DNA from: Kutzneria buriramensis
Lineage (GTDB): Bacteria; Actinomycetota; Actinomycetes; Mycobacteriales; Pseudonocardiaceae
Reading direction: 5' to 3'
DNA length: 64,000 bases
Assembly: GCF_003387475.1 (NCBI RefSeq)
Contig: NZ_QUNO01000007.1
Location: forward strand, 372,001 to 436,000
Made by a program: the position numbers and the translations under genes. Under the pieces are notes generated by a model. That model was not told the origin of the DNA, made no database searches, and saw only the letters and a program-made list of their open reading frames with translations. Numbering within the stretch: the first letter of the stretch is position 1; every line of letters starts with the position of its first letter. Below, in pieces: positions 19,393 through 27,709 of the stretch.

Positions 19393-19866
19393 GTGCGTGC
19401 AGCGGTTAGCGTCCAACTCGTGCTGATTGTCGCTCCGATTCTCATCGGTATCGCTTATGTGATCGTCATGTCCCTGTTTCGTGAGCCCGTCAGGCGACGG
19501 TTCAATGCCATCATGGTCGCCGGCGCCGGCGCCGCCTACTTGAGCAGTGGCAGCTTCGGTCCATGGGAGTTCGTTTTCACCGCGGTTGTCACCTACTGCG
19601 CATACCGTGGGCTCGATTCGTACATGTGGATCGGCATCGCCTGGTTGCTCCACACCGCTTGGGACGTCCTGCACTTTCTGCGCGGAGCGCCGATCATTCC
19701 GTTTCTCTCGCACTCGTCGCTCGGCTGCGCGATCTGCGACCCCGTGATCGCCGTCTGGTGCCTGGGCGGCGGTCCGTCACTGCCCGATCTGGTCAGATCA
19801 TGGTTCGCGCGGCGCCCGTCGCGCCACCCGAACGGACTCGACCGCACGCTACCGTCGGCCGAGTAG
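19393..19866 (+). CDS. DUF6010-like small membrane protein
   Basis: About 157 aa with 3-4 hydrophobic helices. Conserved-looking motifs RRFNAIMVAGAGAAYLSSGS, WLLHTAWDVLHFL and CAICDPVIAVWC match what I recall of the DUF6010 family, whose function is unknown. GTG at 19393 is the outer start; an in-frame GTG at 19420 would remove nine residues and fits the hydrophobic start better. It stands 85 bp after the glycosidase-like gene on the same strand and could be its last operon partner. Confidence 0.75.
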   Translation: MRAAVSVQLVLIVAPILIGIAYVIVMSLFREPVRRRFNAIMVAGAGAAYLSSGSFGPWEFVFTAVVTYCAYRGLDSYMWIGIAWLLHTAWDVLHFLRGAPIIPFLSHSSLGCAICDPVIAVWCLGGGPSLPDLVRSWFARRPSRHPNGLDRTLPSAE

Positions 19867-19959
19867 GGGTGCAGGCGAGGGTCGGCCGCTTCACTGCACG
19901 GACGTATTCGTGGCCCCAGGCGGGAATTCCTCGATGCCGAGCACCCGGAGCAGCTCCAG

Positions 19960-20300
19960 CCGCTCACGGGTCCGTGCGTCCGCCGGGGTGCACGGTCGCC
20001 CAGTTGGCCATCGCGTGGGTGGCCGCGCGGGGCGAGGACATCGTGCCACTGGTCGGCTCGCGCACCCGCGAGCGGCTGGCCGAGGCGCTGCCCGCGATGG
20101 AACTGAATCTCACTGCGGGCGACCTCGCCGAGGTCGAGGAGGCGGTGCCGCTGGGAGCGGCGCGGCGACCAGTGCCCGACCGCATCCATGTCCAGTCTCG
20201 GCGTGGGGAACTGAGTCCGGTGCTCCGGGCTTCACGGACGCCTGGCGAGGCTCGACCACGCGGAACTTCCCGGCGCAGCCTCGTGAAGGCCGTCGAGTAG
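19960..20300 (+). pseudogene. Aldo/keto reductase C-terminal remnant
   Basis: The open frame reads GCTVAQLAIAWVAARGEDIV, PLVGSRTRERLAEALPAM and LTAGDLAEVEEAVPLGAA, the C-terminal barrel strand/helix and cofactor-loop region of aldo/keto reductases. The catalytic Asp-Tyr-Lys-His part is missing and no start codon or ribosome site precedes the fragment. The tail beyond DRIHV looks non-native. It is a 5'-truncated relic. Confidence 0.7.
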
Positions 20301-20309
20301 CGTCCCGGT

Positions 20310-20984
20310 ATGTATTCCCTGCCGAAAACGGCGCCCAGGGCCCGTTCCTGGATCGGATTGGTCTTCGTGATCGCCGTGCTTGCCGCCGTGTGCGCGTACT
20401 TCGTCGGGCCCGGACGGGTCGAGGACAGCGCACTGACGTTGTTCGGCGGCGTTCCGGGCCATGCCACCGTGAACGAGTGCAGTGGCGTCAAGGGCGGCCG
20501 GCGGTGCACCAGCACGTTCGTCTCGGATCCCGGGGCGCCGAGCGTGCGGATCAGCGGCGTCCTGATCGAGCCCGCCAGTGGTCTGCAGCCCGGCACAACA
20601 GTGGCAGGCCGCGTGGCCGGCGCGGAATCCACTCAGATGTACGCGGACGGGAGCCTGGTGCAGCTGATCCCGCTGACCATCTTCGGCGGCACACTGCTGG
20701 GCCTGATCGTCCTGCTCGTGCGGTTCCCCCTTCGGGCCGCGATTCACCTGTGGCGCCCCGACATCTGGCCGTATTCCGTGTGGCCGCCGCGGGTACCGCG
20801 CGCTGGGCGGATCGGGGCTACGGCAGCCAAGGTGAGCGCCACGCTGCTGGCCGCCGGTTTCGCGCTGGGCATCGCGAGCGGCGTCGGCGTCTGGTGGGCT
20901 ATTGGCCTGCTCGTGGTCATGCTCGCGATCGCGGCGACGGTAATCGTCCGCAAGGCACGTCATCGGGCTGCGGCGAGTCCCTGA
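20310..20984 (+). CDS. Membrane protein of unknown function
   Basis: 224 aa. One helix near residues 14-32, then an extracytoplasmic-looking domain of about 90 residues with two cysteines (NECSGVKGGRRC) that could form a disulfide, then three hydrophobic segments (about 115-135, 170-190, 192-210) and a basic tail. This resembles DUF3592-type layouts in outline only. The ATG at 20310 has weak upstream signal (GGTATG). No clear functional partner; upstream is an aldo/keto reductase relic, downstream IS debris. Confidence 0.55.
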   Translation: MYSLPKTAPRARSWIGLVFVIAVLAAVCAYFVGPGRVEDSALTLFGGVPGHATVNECSGVKGGRRCTSTFVSDPGAPSVRISGVLIEPASGLQPGTTVAGRVAGAESTQMYADGSLVQLIPLTIFGGTLLGLIVLLVRFPLRAAIHLWRPDIWPYSVWPPRVPRAGRIGATAAKVSATLLAAGFALGIASGVGVWWAIGLLVVMLAIAATVIVRKARHRAAASP

Positions 20985-21059
20985 ACAAGGCACGGATCGT
21001 GTACCTGCCACCTGGACGACGGCATCTCGCGCACGCGAATCTTGCGCCGCTTGGTCATG

Positions 21060-21190
21060 TGCGCGCGGACGGCGTCGTCGAGGGTCGCGACGGTGAGTCG
21101 AGGCGGCCGCCCGGTCAGGGTGGGCTTGCCGAGGTGATCGTCGTTCGTGACGTGGAGTGCCGTCAGAAGGGCGTTCAGGCCGGTCCTCAC
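21060..21190 (-). pseudogene. DDE transposase N-terminal remnant (IS4/IS982-like)
   Basis: From 21190 the minus strand reads LNALLTALHVTNDDHLGKPT then GRPPRLT, matching the start of actinobacterial IS transposases that begin LLTALYVxIDDHL...GRPPRLT. Homology ends within about 40 residues, and the rest of the open frame to 20960 is unrelated. It is an insertion-sequence scrap. Confidence 0.6.
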
Positions 21191-21296
21191 GAACTGATCT
21201 TGAACATCCTTCGTCCGCCTCCAGCTACTGCCCGGACTTCGGACCTACTCGTCCAATGGTTGTGGGACCGGGTTCCGGCCCCACAACGGTGTTGGA

Positions 21297-21521
21297 TCAG
21301 GCGCTCAGGATGGGCAGTGCGGTCTGGGCCACCGCCCGACTGGTGTTCGACGTGGCCTCGTCGTGGGCTACGGTCAGGTCCCTGGCCCCTCGCTGACAGC
21401 CGTTGTAGGCCGTGCGGATCCAGATGGTGAAGGGCGGCGAGCCCGGATCGCTGTCGGTGCCGTACAAGGTGCAGTCGGGCAGCAACGCGGTGACGAGCGT
21501 GGTGCCGCCCTGGATCAGCAC
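21297..21521 (-). CDS. Hypothetical protein, probably 5'-truncated
   Basis: 74 codons from GTG 21521 with consistent G/C third positions, so this frame has probably been coding. Two cysteines (DCTLYG, NGCQRG), an aromatic centre (PPFTIWIRTAYNG) and an alanine-rich end suggest the tail of a secreted protein. There is no signal peptide, and the upstream sequence is degenerate, so I suspect the 5' part was lost with the surrounding rearrangements. Function not recognised. Confidence 0.35.
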   Translation of the reverse strand: MLIQGGTTLVTALLPDCTLYGTDSDPGSPPFTIWIRTAYNGCQRGARDLTVAHDEATSNTSRAVAQTALPILSA

Positions 21522-21813
21522 GGAGTTCAGGGCACGGCCTGGTGAAAGCAGGTCAACGCACGACTGTCCCGGCGAGTGCCCCGCAGGCGACGCTCAGCCT
21601 TGAGCAGCCGACTGACGTACCGGGCATGAAGATCTTCTTTGGCGGGAGTTCTTCTCGTGAGATCACTTCAGCGACCTGTCGGTCGGCACCAACCTTGTGC
21701 AACACCCTTACGGTACTCGCGGATCTGGAACTGACCTCATGTGGTTGACCAGGCGGGACCGCGCCGTGTCGTGGATTGCCCCGCGTCGGTCCGGGGCATG
21801 CCCGGCAGTCGGA

Positions 21814-21850
21814 ATACGTAAATCGTCCGATCGTGCAGCGCATACGTACT
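21814..21850 (+). repeat. 37-bp direct repeat, copy 2
   Basis: Second copy of the repeat at 14352-14388, one mismatch, same orientation, 7.46 kb apart. Together the copies bracket the membrane protein-ferredoxin-reductase-P450-glycosidase unit. The nearest downstream gene is the crystallin-fold protein at 22095. Confidence 0.8.
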
Positions 21851-22094
21851 ACTGGATTATTGGGTGCGTGACGCCGCCGCAGAAGGGAGTCTGAATGGTC
21901 GTGTCACGCCGAGGCGGGCTGGGGCACCTTGAGTGGCGACCGGGCGGCGACTACTGCGATACCGCAGCCCGGAGAGTGAACACAGCGAGCCTTACGAACA
22001 CGCGGCAGGCAGCGAACGGGCTGGCTCCGTGGGGCGAGTTCGGCTTGGCTGGTTGTTCTGAATTCTGTTCTTGTGCTCACAGAGGAGATGTGTA

Positions 22095-22472
22095 ATGAAA
22101 GAATTTGCGAAACGAGTGGCTGGGGCCGTGCTGACGACCGCCGCGTTGGTGGCCTCCCTTACCGTTGGCGCGACCGCCGCCTCCGCCGCGCCCGCGATCA
22201 ATACCGTCCCGTGCGACCGGCCCGACTACCTGCAGCTCACCTTGCACCGGTCCGGCGGCTCGGAAATCTTGGAGTGTTTCGCCAACGGCGGAGAGTGGGA
22301 CTATCCCGGCAATCAGCCCTTGTGGGTGACCCGGATCTCGACCGGCAACAACCGTGTCCAGTGGCACGGGGACGGAGCGTGGCAGCCGGCTACCCCGATC
22401 GGCAAGAACACCGTCTTCACCTGGCCGCACTTCCCCGGCGGGGTCAGGATCGACGCGATCAGGATCGTCTGA
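22095..22472 (+). CDS. Secreted beta/gamma-crystallin-fold protein (killer-toxin-like family)
   Basis: 125 aa. A Sec signal peptide (basic MKEFAKR, hydrophobic core, ASAAPA cleavage region near residue 35) leads to a mature domain of about 90 residues with two cysteines and motifs FANGGEWDY, ISTGNNRVQWHGDG and FTWPHFPGGVRI. These match the Crystall_2 type of Streptomyces killer-toxin-like proteins. GAGGAG at 22082-22087 and ATG 22095 define the start. Exported beta-sandwich protein; toxin, inhibitor or wall-binding roles are all possible. A monocistronic unit. Confidence 0.8.
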   Translation: MKEFAKRVAGAVLTTAALVASLTVGATAASAAPAINTVPCDRPDYLQLTLHRSGGSEILECFANGGEWDYPGNQPLWVTRISTGNNRVQWHGDGAWQPATPIGKNTVFTWPHFPGGVRIDAIRIV

Positions 22473-22709
22473 ACCGGCGACGACAGCGACCGTTCGCCGT
22501 TTGTCGCTGTCGGGACGTGCTGGTGGCCAGTAGATAGGTGACGACGCCGTGTACCGAAGGGTCTTGCGGGCACGGGATGGGGGCGGTTCGGATCGCGCGA
22601 GCCGACCCTCGACCCGTTCATGCGCGCGGCCCAACTCCGTCAAAGCCACATCGACGACCACGGAGAATACGATCCACTGCGATCCGTCCAAGTGTCGTTG
22701 CAGTATTAA

Positions 22710-22760
22710 CACGGAACCGCGGCTGACGACCGATACGTCGGCGACAGCCGCGGTTCCGTG
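22710..22760. terminator. Long perfect stem-loop
   Basis: CACGGAACCGCGGCTG (22710-22725) pairs perfectly with 22745-22760. The 19-nt loop contains a further CGAC/GTCG pair. It stands 237 bp after the crystallin-fold gene with no intact gene nearby. It could be a U-less bidirectional terminator, a residual inverted repeat of an excised element, or a structured RNA. Confidence 0.5.
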
Positions 22761-23300
22761 CCGAGTGCGCCAGTACCGCACGTTGCCCATTTTGTGAGTA
22801 TGTCGGCGGGCCCCAGATGCTCGGTCGCATCTTCGCTCGCCGGCCATGACTTCGCAACTCGCCAGGATTCAGGTTGAACTGGTCGGCCGACTCGGAAGTC
22901 ATATCCGCCCGATTTTCGGCGAGTGCTACGGCGATCCTGTGGGTTTGCCTCCACGGCTTCCGAGGCCGGAAAGCACATCGCGGCCAGCGGCGCGCCGGCC
23001 TCGCCGGAGCGTACGGCCGGGACGTCAGAGGAGTAGTCAGCATGGTGACCGCATGCTGTGTTTGGTCAGGTTGGCACCCGGTGATTCGACGCCGCTGCGA
23101 CCGAGCTCGATGCGGGGGAGTCGAAGTCCCTCCGGAGGAAGATGCCGGCCGCGGCGTGGAGAGAACGTTCGACCTGGGGGCCTTGTAGTCCACAGATGGT
23201 CCGCAAGGCCATGGTCGCGTGATCTTGGCATGATCGATCTGAGATAGACGGGAGCCGCGCTGACCTGGCTTTCGGCTGGATCGGCGGGGCTCCGCTGACC

Positions 23301-23343
23301 GTCGGGACGACAGGATTTGAATCTGCGGCCCCTTGGCCCCCGG
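23301..23343 (-). tRNA. tRNA-Pro 3' half (attachment-site-like fragment)
   Basis: Minus-strand sequence starts GGGGGCCAAGGGGCCGCAG and continues with a TTCAAAT T-loop core, CCTGT and a CGTCCCGA-type acceptor end. This matches the 3' half of actinobacterial tRNA-Pro from the anticodon loop onward. The 5' half is absent and the T-stem has one mismatch, so it is not a working tRNA. 3' tRNA halves are classic integrase attachment sites; pSAM2-type elements use tRNA-Pro. Confidence 0.6.
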
Positions 23344-23694
23344 TTGAATCCAGTGACAACGGTGTGCTCGTGTCCGTTCTCCAGGCCCGGCTCCAAGTCT
23401 ACTTGTCACAGTAAAGGAGTCTGTGAATCTGCCTATTGATCACGGATGGGTGCGGGATGTGGGCGTTCATCTCAATACGTGGGCATCCGTGGGTGCCGGC
23501 ATGATCGGCCCCGCATGGGGGTCGGCCTGCTGAGACTGGGGCGTGGCCGACCCTGATGTAGTTCGCGGCAGGCGCAGTGCAGTCGCGGCGAGGTCATGCT
23601 GGTGCCTCGGTGTGGGTGTCCGTCGACGTCGGGATGGAAATGTGGGATTACGCGTCACTGGCGGTTTTGACGGATGAGAACACAATGGCGAAAG

Positions 23695-23727
23695 TTGTCC
23701 TGGACAATCTCATGTCAACCATTGACA
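23695..23727. promoter_or_regulatory. Two palindromes upstream of the GH84 gene
   Basis: TTGTCCTGGACAA (23695-23707) is a perfect odd palindrome. TGTCAA-CCA-TTGACA (23713-23727) is a second. They lie 137 and 117 bp before the ATG in an AT-richer region with a TTGACA promoter-like word. Probably operators for a sugar-responsive GntR or LacI regulator; the sequence does not match the DasR dre consensus closely. Confidence 0.5.
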
Positions 23728-23843
23728 ACAGCTTCCTGTAGTTGTGTCATTACTCTGCGTCAACCTGGTGTGGGTCGAGTGGCCCGAACCGCCGGCAGTC
23801 GCACGTACGACCTCTCGCCGACCTGACGACCCGGGGAGGACCG

Positions 23844-26800
23844 ATGTTCCGTCGTGGTGTGGATGCCTGGCTCGCGTTGTCGGCCGCACTGGCGGTCGGT
23901 CTGCTGGCCGCAGGCACGGCGGTGGCCGACCAGTCGGCGACCGATCCGGAGTCGCTGCCAGCGATTTACCCCGTGCCGCAGTCGATCCAGCGGCACGGCC
24001 AGCCCGTGCGCCTGGGACCGGCGGTGGCGGTGGTGAGCGGGGCACACACCGACGCGGCCGCGGTCGGTGTGGTGCTCGACCTGCTGCGTTCCGCCGGCGT
24101 CAGTCGGATCGACCAGACCGACGACACCGGCCGGATCCAACCCGGCGAACCGGTGGTCGACGTCGGCGGCGCCGAGGAGAATCCCGACAGCGACAGGACG
24201 CTCGCCGGTCTCGGTGTCACTGACGCCACCGGCCTGCCGGCCGAGGGCTATGTGGTGGCGGACGGCCGGGTCGGTGACCACCCCGTCGTCGTGCTCGCCG
24301 GCCACGACCCCGTCGGCACGTTCTACGCGGCCCAGACCCTGCGCCAGTCGGTCCAGGGGGCTACCGGCGTCGTGCCCGGCGTGGAGGTCCGGGACTGGCC
24401 GGCCTATCCGGTGCGCGGCGTGATCGAGGGGTTCTACGGCCCGCCATGGTCGGACCAGGCCAGGGCCGACCAGCTCGACTTCGACGGCCTGCACAAGCTG
24501 AACACCTACGTCTACTCGCCCAAGGACGATCCTTACCTGCGCGCCCAGTGGCGCGTCCCTTACCCGGCCGCGCGGCTGGCGCAGCTCACCACGCTGGTGG
24601 AGCGGGCCGGCGTCGACCACGTCCACTTCACCTACGCGCTCTCGCCCGGCCTTTCGGTCTGTTACAGCTCGACCGCCGACGAACAGGCGCTGGTCGCGAA
24701 GTTCCAGTCGCTGTGGGCCATCGGCGTCCGCGACTTCGCCATTCCGCTCGACGACATCAGCTACACGAGTTGGAATTGCCCGGAGGACCAGGCGGCGTTC
24801 GGCACCGGCGGCGCGGCGGCCGGCGCGGCCCAGGCGTATCTGGTCAACGAGGTGCAGCGCGACTTCATCGCCACGCATCCGGGCGCGGCGCGGCTGGAGA
24901 TGGTGCCGACCGAGTACTACGGCGTGGCCGCGAGCCCTTACAAGGACGTGCTGCGGACCCAGCTCGATCCGGCGGTCGTGGTGGAGTGGACCGGAGTCGG
25001 CGTGGTCACGCCGACGATCACCGCCGGCCAGGCGGCCGCCGCGCGATCGGTGTTCGGTCACGACATCCTGGTCTGGGACAACTACCCGGTCAACGACTAC
25101 GCCCCCAACCGGCTGCTGCTCGGCCCGTACGTCGGCCGCCAGGCGGGCATGTCAGGCTCGCTGGTCGGCCTCACTGCCAATCCGATGATCGAGCCGATGG
25201 CCTCCGACGTCGCCTTATCCGGGGTGGCCGACTTCACGTGGAACGACCGGGCCTACGACCCGCAGCGTTCGTGGCAGGCCGCGCTGGACGAGTTGGCCGG
25301 TCCGGACCCGCTGGCCCGGCGGGCGCTGGACGCGTTCGCCGACCTGGAGCACTACTCGCAGATCGATCCGGTGCAGGCGCCGGTCCTGGCGGGCAGGTTC
25401 GCCTCGTTCTGGCAGGCCTGGGAGAACGGCGACGATCGGGCGGCCGGCGCCCTCGACGACTACCTGCGACTGATCGAGGACATTCCCGCACTGCTCGACA
25501 GCCACATGCACAACCCCGAGTTCGTCGCGGAAATCCGGCCCTGGCTGGATGCGGCCGCGACCTGGGGCCAGGCGGACCGGGCCGCGCTGCGCATGCTGGT
25601 CGACGAACGCGCCAACCGGGGCTCGGCGGCCGCCGCGGACCGGGTTCAGGCCAGGACGCTGGCGACGAAGGGGGACGCGTACCTGCACCCGCGGTTGAGC
25701 GGCACCGTCACGGTCGGCGATGGCGTGGTGGACACGTTCGTCAACTCCGCGTTGGCCGAGAACGAGAGGTGGCTCGGACTGACCGGCCTGCGGCCCGTCG
25801 CTCAGACGTCGTTGTCGGCCTACCAGAACCACACGCCGGACAAGATGGTGGACGGCGACGTGGACACCTACTTCTGGAGCGACCGGCCGCCGTCGGACGG
25901 CGACGTCATCGGTGTCGACCTCGGCTTGGACCAGCCGATCGCCGGCGTGGCGGTGCACATGTCCAAACCGGACAGTCCGGATGACTACCTGCACCGCGGC
26001 GTGCTGGAGTACTCCAGCGACGGCCGCACCTGGACGGCGATCGGCACCTTCGCCGACACGCCCACGGTCATCGCGACCCCGCCAGCGGGTACCGTGGCTC
26101 GCTACGTTCGCTTGCGTGCCAACGGAAGCCAGGGCAACTGGGTGGTCGTCCGTGAGTTCACCGTGACCGGACCGAACATCGGCCCGATCACGGTCACCGG
26201 CGGGCCCACGCCCGCCGCCGGGTCGAGGCTGGCCGCGGCCGCCGACGGCGATCCGGACACCGCCTACACGGCGAGCACATCGCCCGCGCCTGGTGACGCG
26301 CTGGTTGTCGGACTGCCGGCGACTCGACCGGTTCGTTCGGTCGAGGTGGTCGGGCACGGCTCGGGCACCGTGCAGTTGCACGGCACGGATGGCTGGCACA
26401 CGATCGGAAAACTCGCCGACGGTTACACCGCCCTGACCGACGGCGGGGTGCGCGCCGACGCTATCCGCCTGCTGTGGACCCCGTACAGCGCACCGCCGGC
26501 GATCGACGAAGTTGTTCCGGTGTATGCCGACCGGCCCGCCGTCACACTGAGTCCGGTGCCGGCCCGACTCGATATCGAGGTGGGGCAGTCCACCGCAGTG
26601 ACCGTGGGGCTCACGGCCAACGGCCTGAGCGATGAGCATGGCGTGCTCCTGGCGAGGCCGGCGGCCGGTGCGCTGGTCACGCCGCCCGCAGCACCGGTGA
26701 CCGTGGATCGAGGCGCCCAACCCACGAGAACGCTGACCGTCGAAGGAATCGCGGTGGGCACTTACCGGATTCCGCTCAGCTTCCTGCCGGATGGTGGCGC

Positions 26801-27251
26801 TACGCCCACGACGGTAACCGTTAGCGTGCATCCGAAGACCAGCAAGAAAAACGTGGCCCTCACGTCTGCCGGCGCAGTGGCGAAGGCGTCCAGCGTCGAG
26901 GACGACCTGGCCCAGTTCACACCGGACCATGCCATCGACGGCAACCTGGCCACGCGCTGGTCGTCCGACTACACCGACGGCGAATGGTTACAGGTGCGGC
27001 TGGCCGCGCCGCAGCACGTCGGCGAGGTTGTGCTGTACTGGGAAACTGCGCACGCCAACGGTTATCAGATCCAGACCTCCGCCGACGGTCTCGCCTGGAC
27101 GACGGCGGCGTCCATTGCGGACAGTCAGGGCGGCACGGAGAGGGTCTGGTTGGACCAGGCCGACGTGCGATACCTGCGGATGCTCGGCGTCAGCCGCTCG
27201 ACCCAGTTCGGCTACTCGCTCCGTGAGCTCCAGGTGTACCCGGTCGGCTGA
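23844..27251 (+). CDS. Secreted beta-N-acetylglucosaminidase (GH84) with discoidin domains
   Basis: 1135-aa exported enzyme. A Sec signal peptide spans about residues 1-29, followed by a GH20b-like N-terminal domain, then the GH84 barrel with RGVIEGFYGPPWS (about 190-202), YSPKDDPYLR and the catalytic aspartate pair in IPLDDI (about 303-304). An all-helical region follows, then F5/8-type C (discoidin) domains near 650-770 and 1010-1130 with an Ig-like segment between them. It should release GlcNAc from O- or N-glycans or hyaluronan-like polymers by substrate-assisted catalysis. GGGGAGGA precedes ATG 23844. Single gene behind two palindromes. Confidence 0.92.
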   Translation: MFRRGVDAWLALSAALAVGLLAAGTAVADQSATDPESLPAIYPVPQSIQRHGQPVRLGPAVAVVSGAHTDAAAVGVVLDLLRSAGVSRIDQTDDTGRIQPGEPVVDVGGAEENPDSDRTLAGLGVTDATGLPAEGYVVADGRVGDHPVVVLAGHDPVGTFYAAQTLRQSVQGATGVVPGVEVRDWPAYPVRGVIEGFYGPPWSDQARADQLDFDGLHKLNTYVYSPKDDPYLRAQWRVPYPAARLAQLTTLVERAGVDHVHFTYALSPGLSVCYSSTADEQALVAKFQSLWAIGVRDFAIPLDDISYTSWNCPEDQAAFGTGGAAAGAAQAYLVNEVQRDFIATHPGAARLEMVPTEYYGVAASPYKDVLRTQLDPAVVVEWTGVGVVTPTITAGQAAAARSVFGHDILVWDNYPVNDYAPNRLLLGPYVGRQAGMSGSLVGLTANPMIEPMASDVALSGVADFTWNDRAYDPQRSWQAALDELAGPDPLARRALDAFADLEHYSQIDPVQAPVLAGRFASFWQAWENGDDRAAGALDDYLRLIEDIPALLDSHMHNPEFVAEIRPWLDAAATWGQADRAALRMLVDERANRGSAAAADRVQARTLATKGDAYLHPRLSGTVTVGDGVVDTFVNSALAENERWLGLTGLRPVAQTSLSAYQNHTPDKMVDGDVDTYFWSDRPPSDGDVIGVDLGLDQPIAGVAVHMSKPDSPDDYLHRGVLEYSSDGRTWTAIGTFADTPTVIATPPAGTVARYVRLRANGSQGNWVVVREFTVTGPNIGPITVTGGPTPAAGSRLAAAADGDPDTAYTASTSPAPGDALVVGLPATRPVRSVEVVGHGSGTVQLHGTDGWHTIGKLADGYTALTDGGVRADAIRLLWTPYSAPPAIDEVVPVYADRPAVTLSPVPARLDIEVGQSTAVTVGLTANGLSDEHGVLLARPAAGALVTPPAAPVTVDRGAQPTRTLTVEGIAVGTYRIPLSFLPDGGATPTTVTVSVHPKTSKKNVALTSAGAVAKASSVEDDLAQFTPDHAIDGNLATRWSSDYTDGEWLQVRLAAPQHVGEVVLYWETAHANGYQIQTSADGLAWTTAASIADSQGGTERVWLDQADVRYLRMLGVSRSTQFGYSLRELQVYPVG

Positions 27252-27709
27252 CGCCGGCCAGTTTCGACGCCTGTGGGGTTCCAAAAGTCGGTCCACGGGT
27301 CCGACCTGCGACAACGAGCACGTGACGGGCAGGGCAGGATCGCCAGCCATGGCGCTTCATGCCGGAGTACGGATGTTGGCGTGTCAGATGGGTCTGACCT
27401 GCACGGATGCAATATTCGGCACCTGCAGCGAGCAGCGCCCTGTCCTCGGGCCGCAAGCGCGGTCCGCTGATCGCCGAGTTGTCTCTGTAGGATCGTGAGT
27501 TGATGACGTAGGGTAAGGATCTCGACGTCCTTCTCGCGGTCGGTCATGCGGGATAGCCGTAGCGCGGCGACGGCGAGGCAGGCGAAGCGGATCAGCACGA
27601 GCCGTGATGTAGTGCTCAGCAGGTACAGGGTCGCAGAGGCTGGTCTGTCGCCTGTGCGGTTCCACGACCTGCGTCAAGGCCGGCTTGGTCGAGCACCCTA
27701 GCGCGGTGC
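27252..27709. other. Intergenic region with IS remnant
   Basis: Apart from the transposase remnant at 27430-27598, nothing coding is recognised. This segment separates the GH84 gene from the catabolic island and marks the left border of that island. Confidence 0.5.
27430..27598 (-). pseudogene. Transposase N-terminal remnant (rve-type IS)
   Basis: From ATG 27598 the frame reads MLIRFACLAVAALRLSRMTD then REKDVEILTLRHQLTILQRQ and LGDQRTALAARG, the N-terminus of another actinobacterial rve-type transposase. It drifts out of homology after about 55 residues; an overlapping frame (27677-27384) suggests frameshifting. Inactive remnant at the left edge of the 27.7-37 kb island. Confidence 0.65.

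Larger units (their letters stand above)
22473..23843. other. 1.4-kb stretch without an intact gene
   Basis: No convincing coding frame on either strand. It holds a 51-bp stem-loop (22710-22760), a tRNA-Pro 3' fragment (23301-23343) and two palindromes upstream of the GH84 gene (23695-23727). Base composition is lower in G+C than the flanks in 23600-23760, consistent with promoter and inserted DNA. Confidence 0.55.

Noticed and set aside
23695-23707. DasR (dre) binding site
   Set aside because: The palindrome is odd-length and differs from the dre core at several positions; called only as an unidentified operator.
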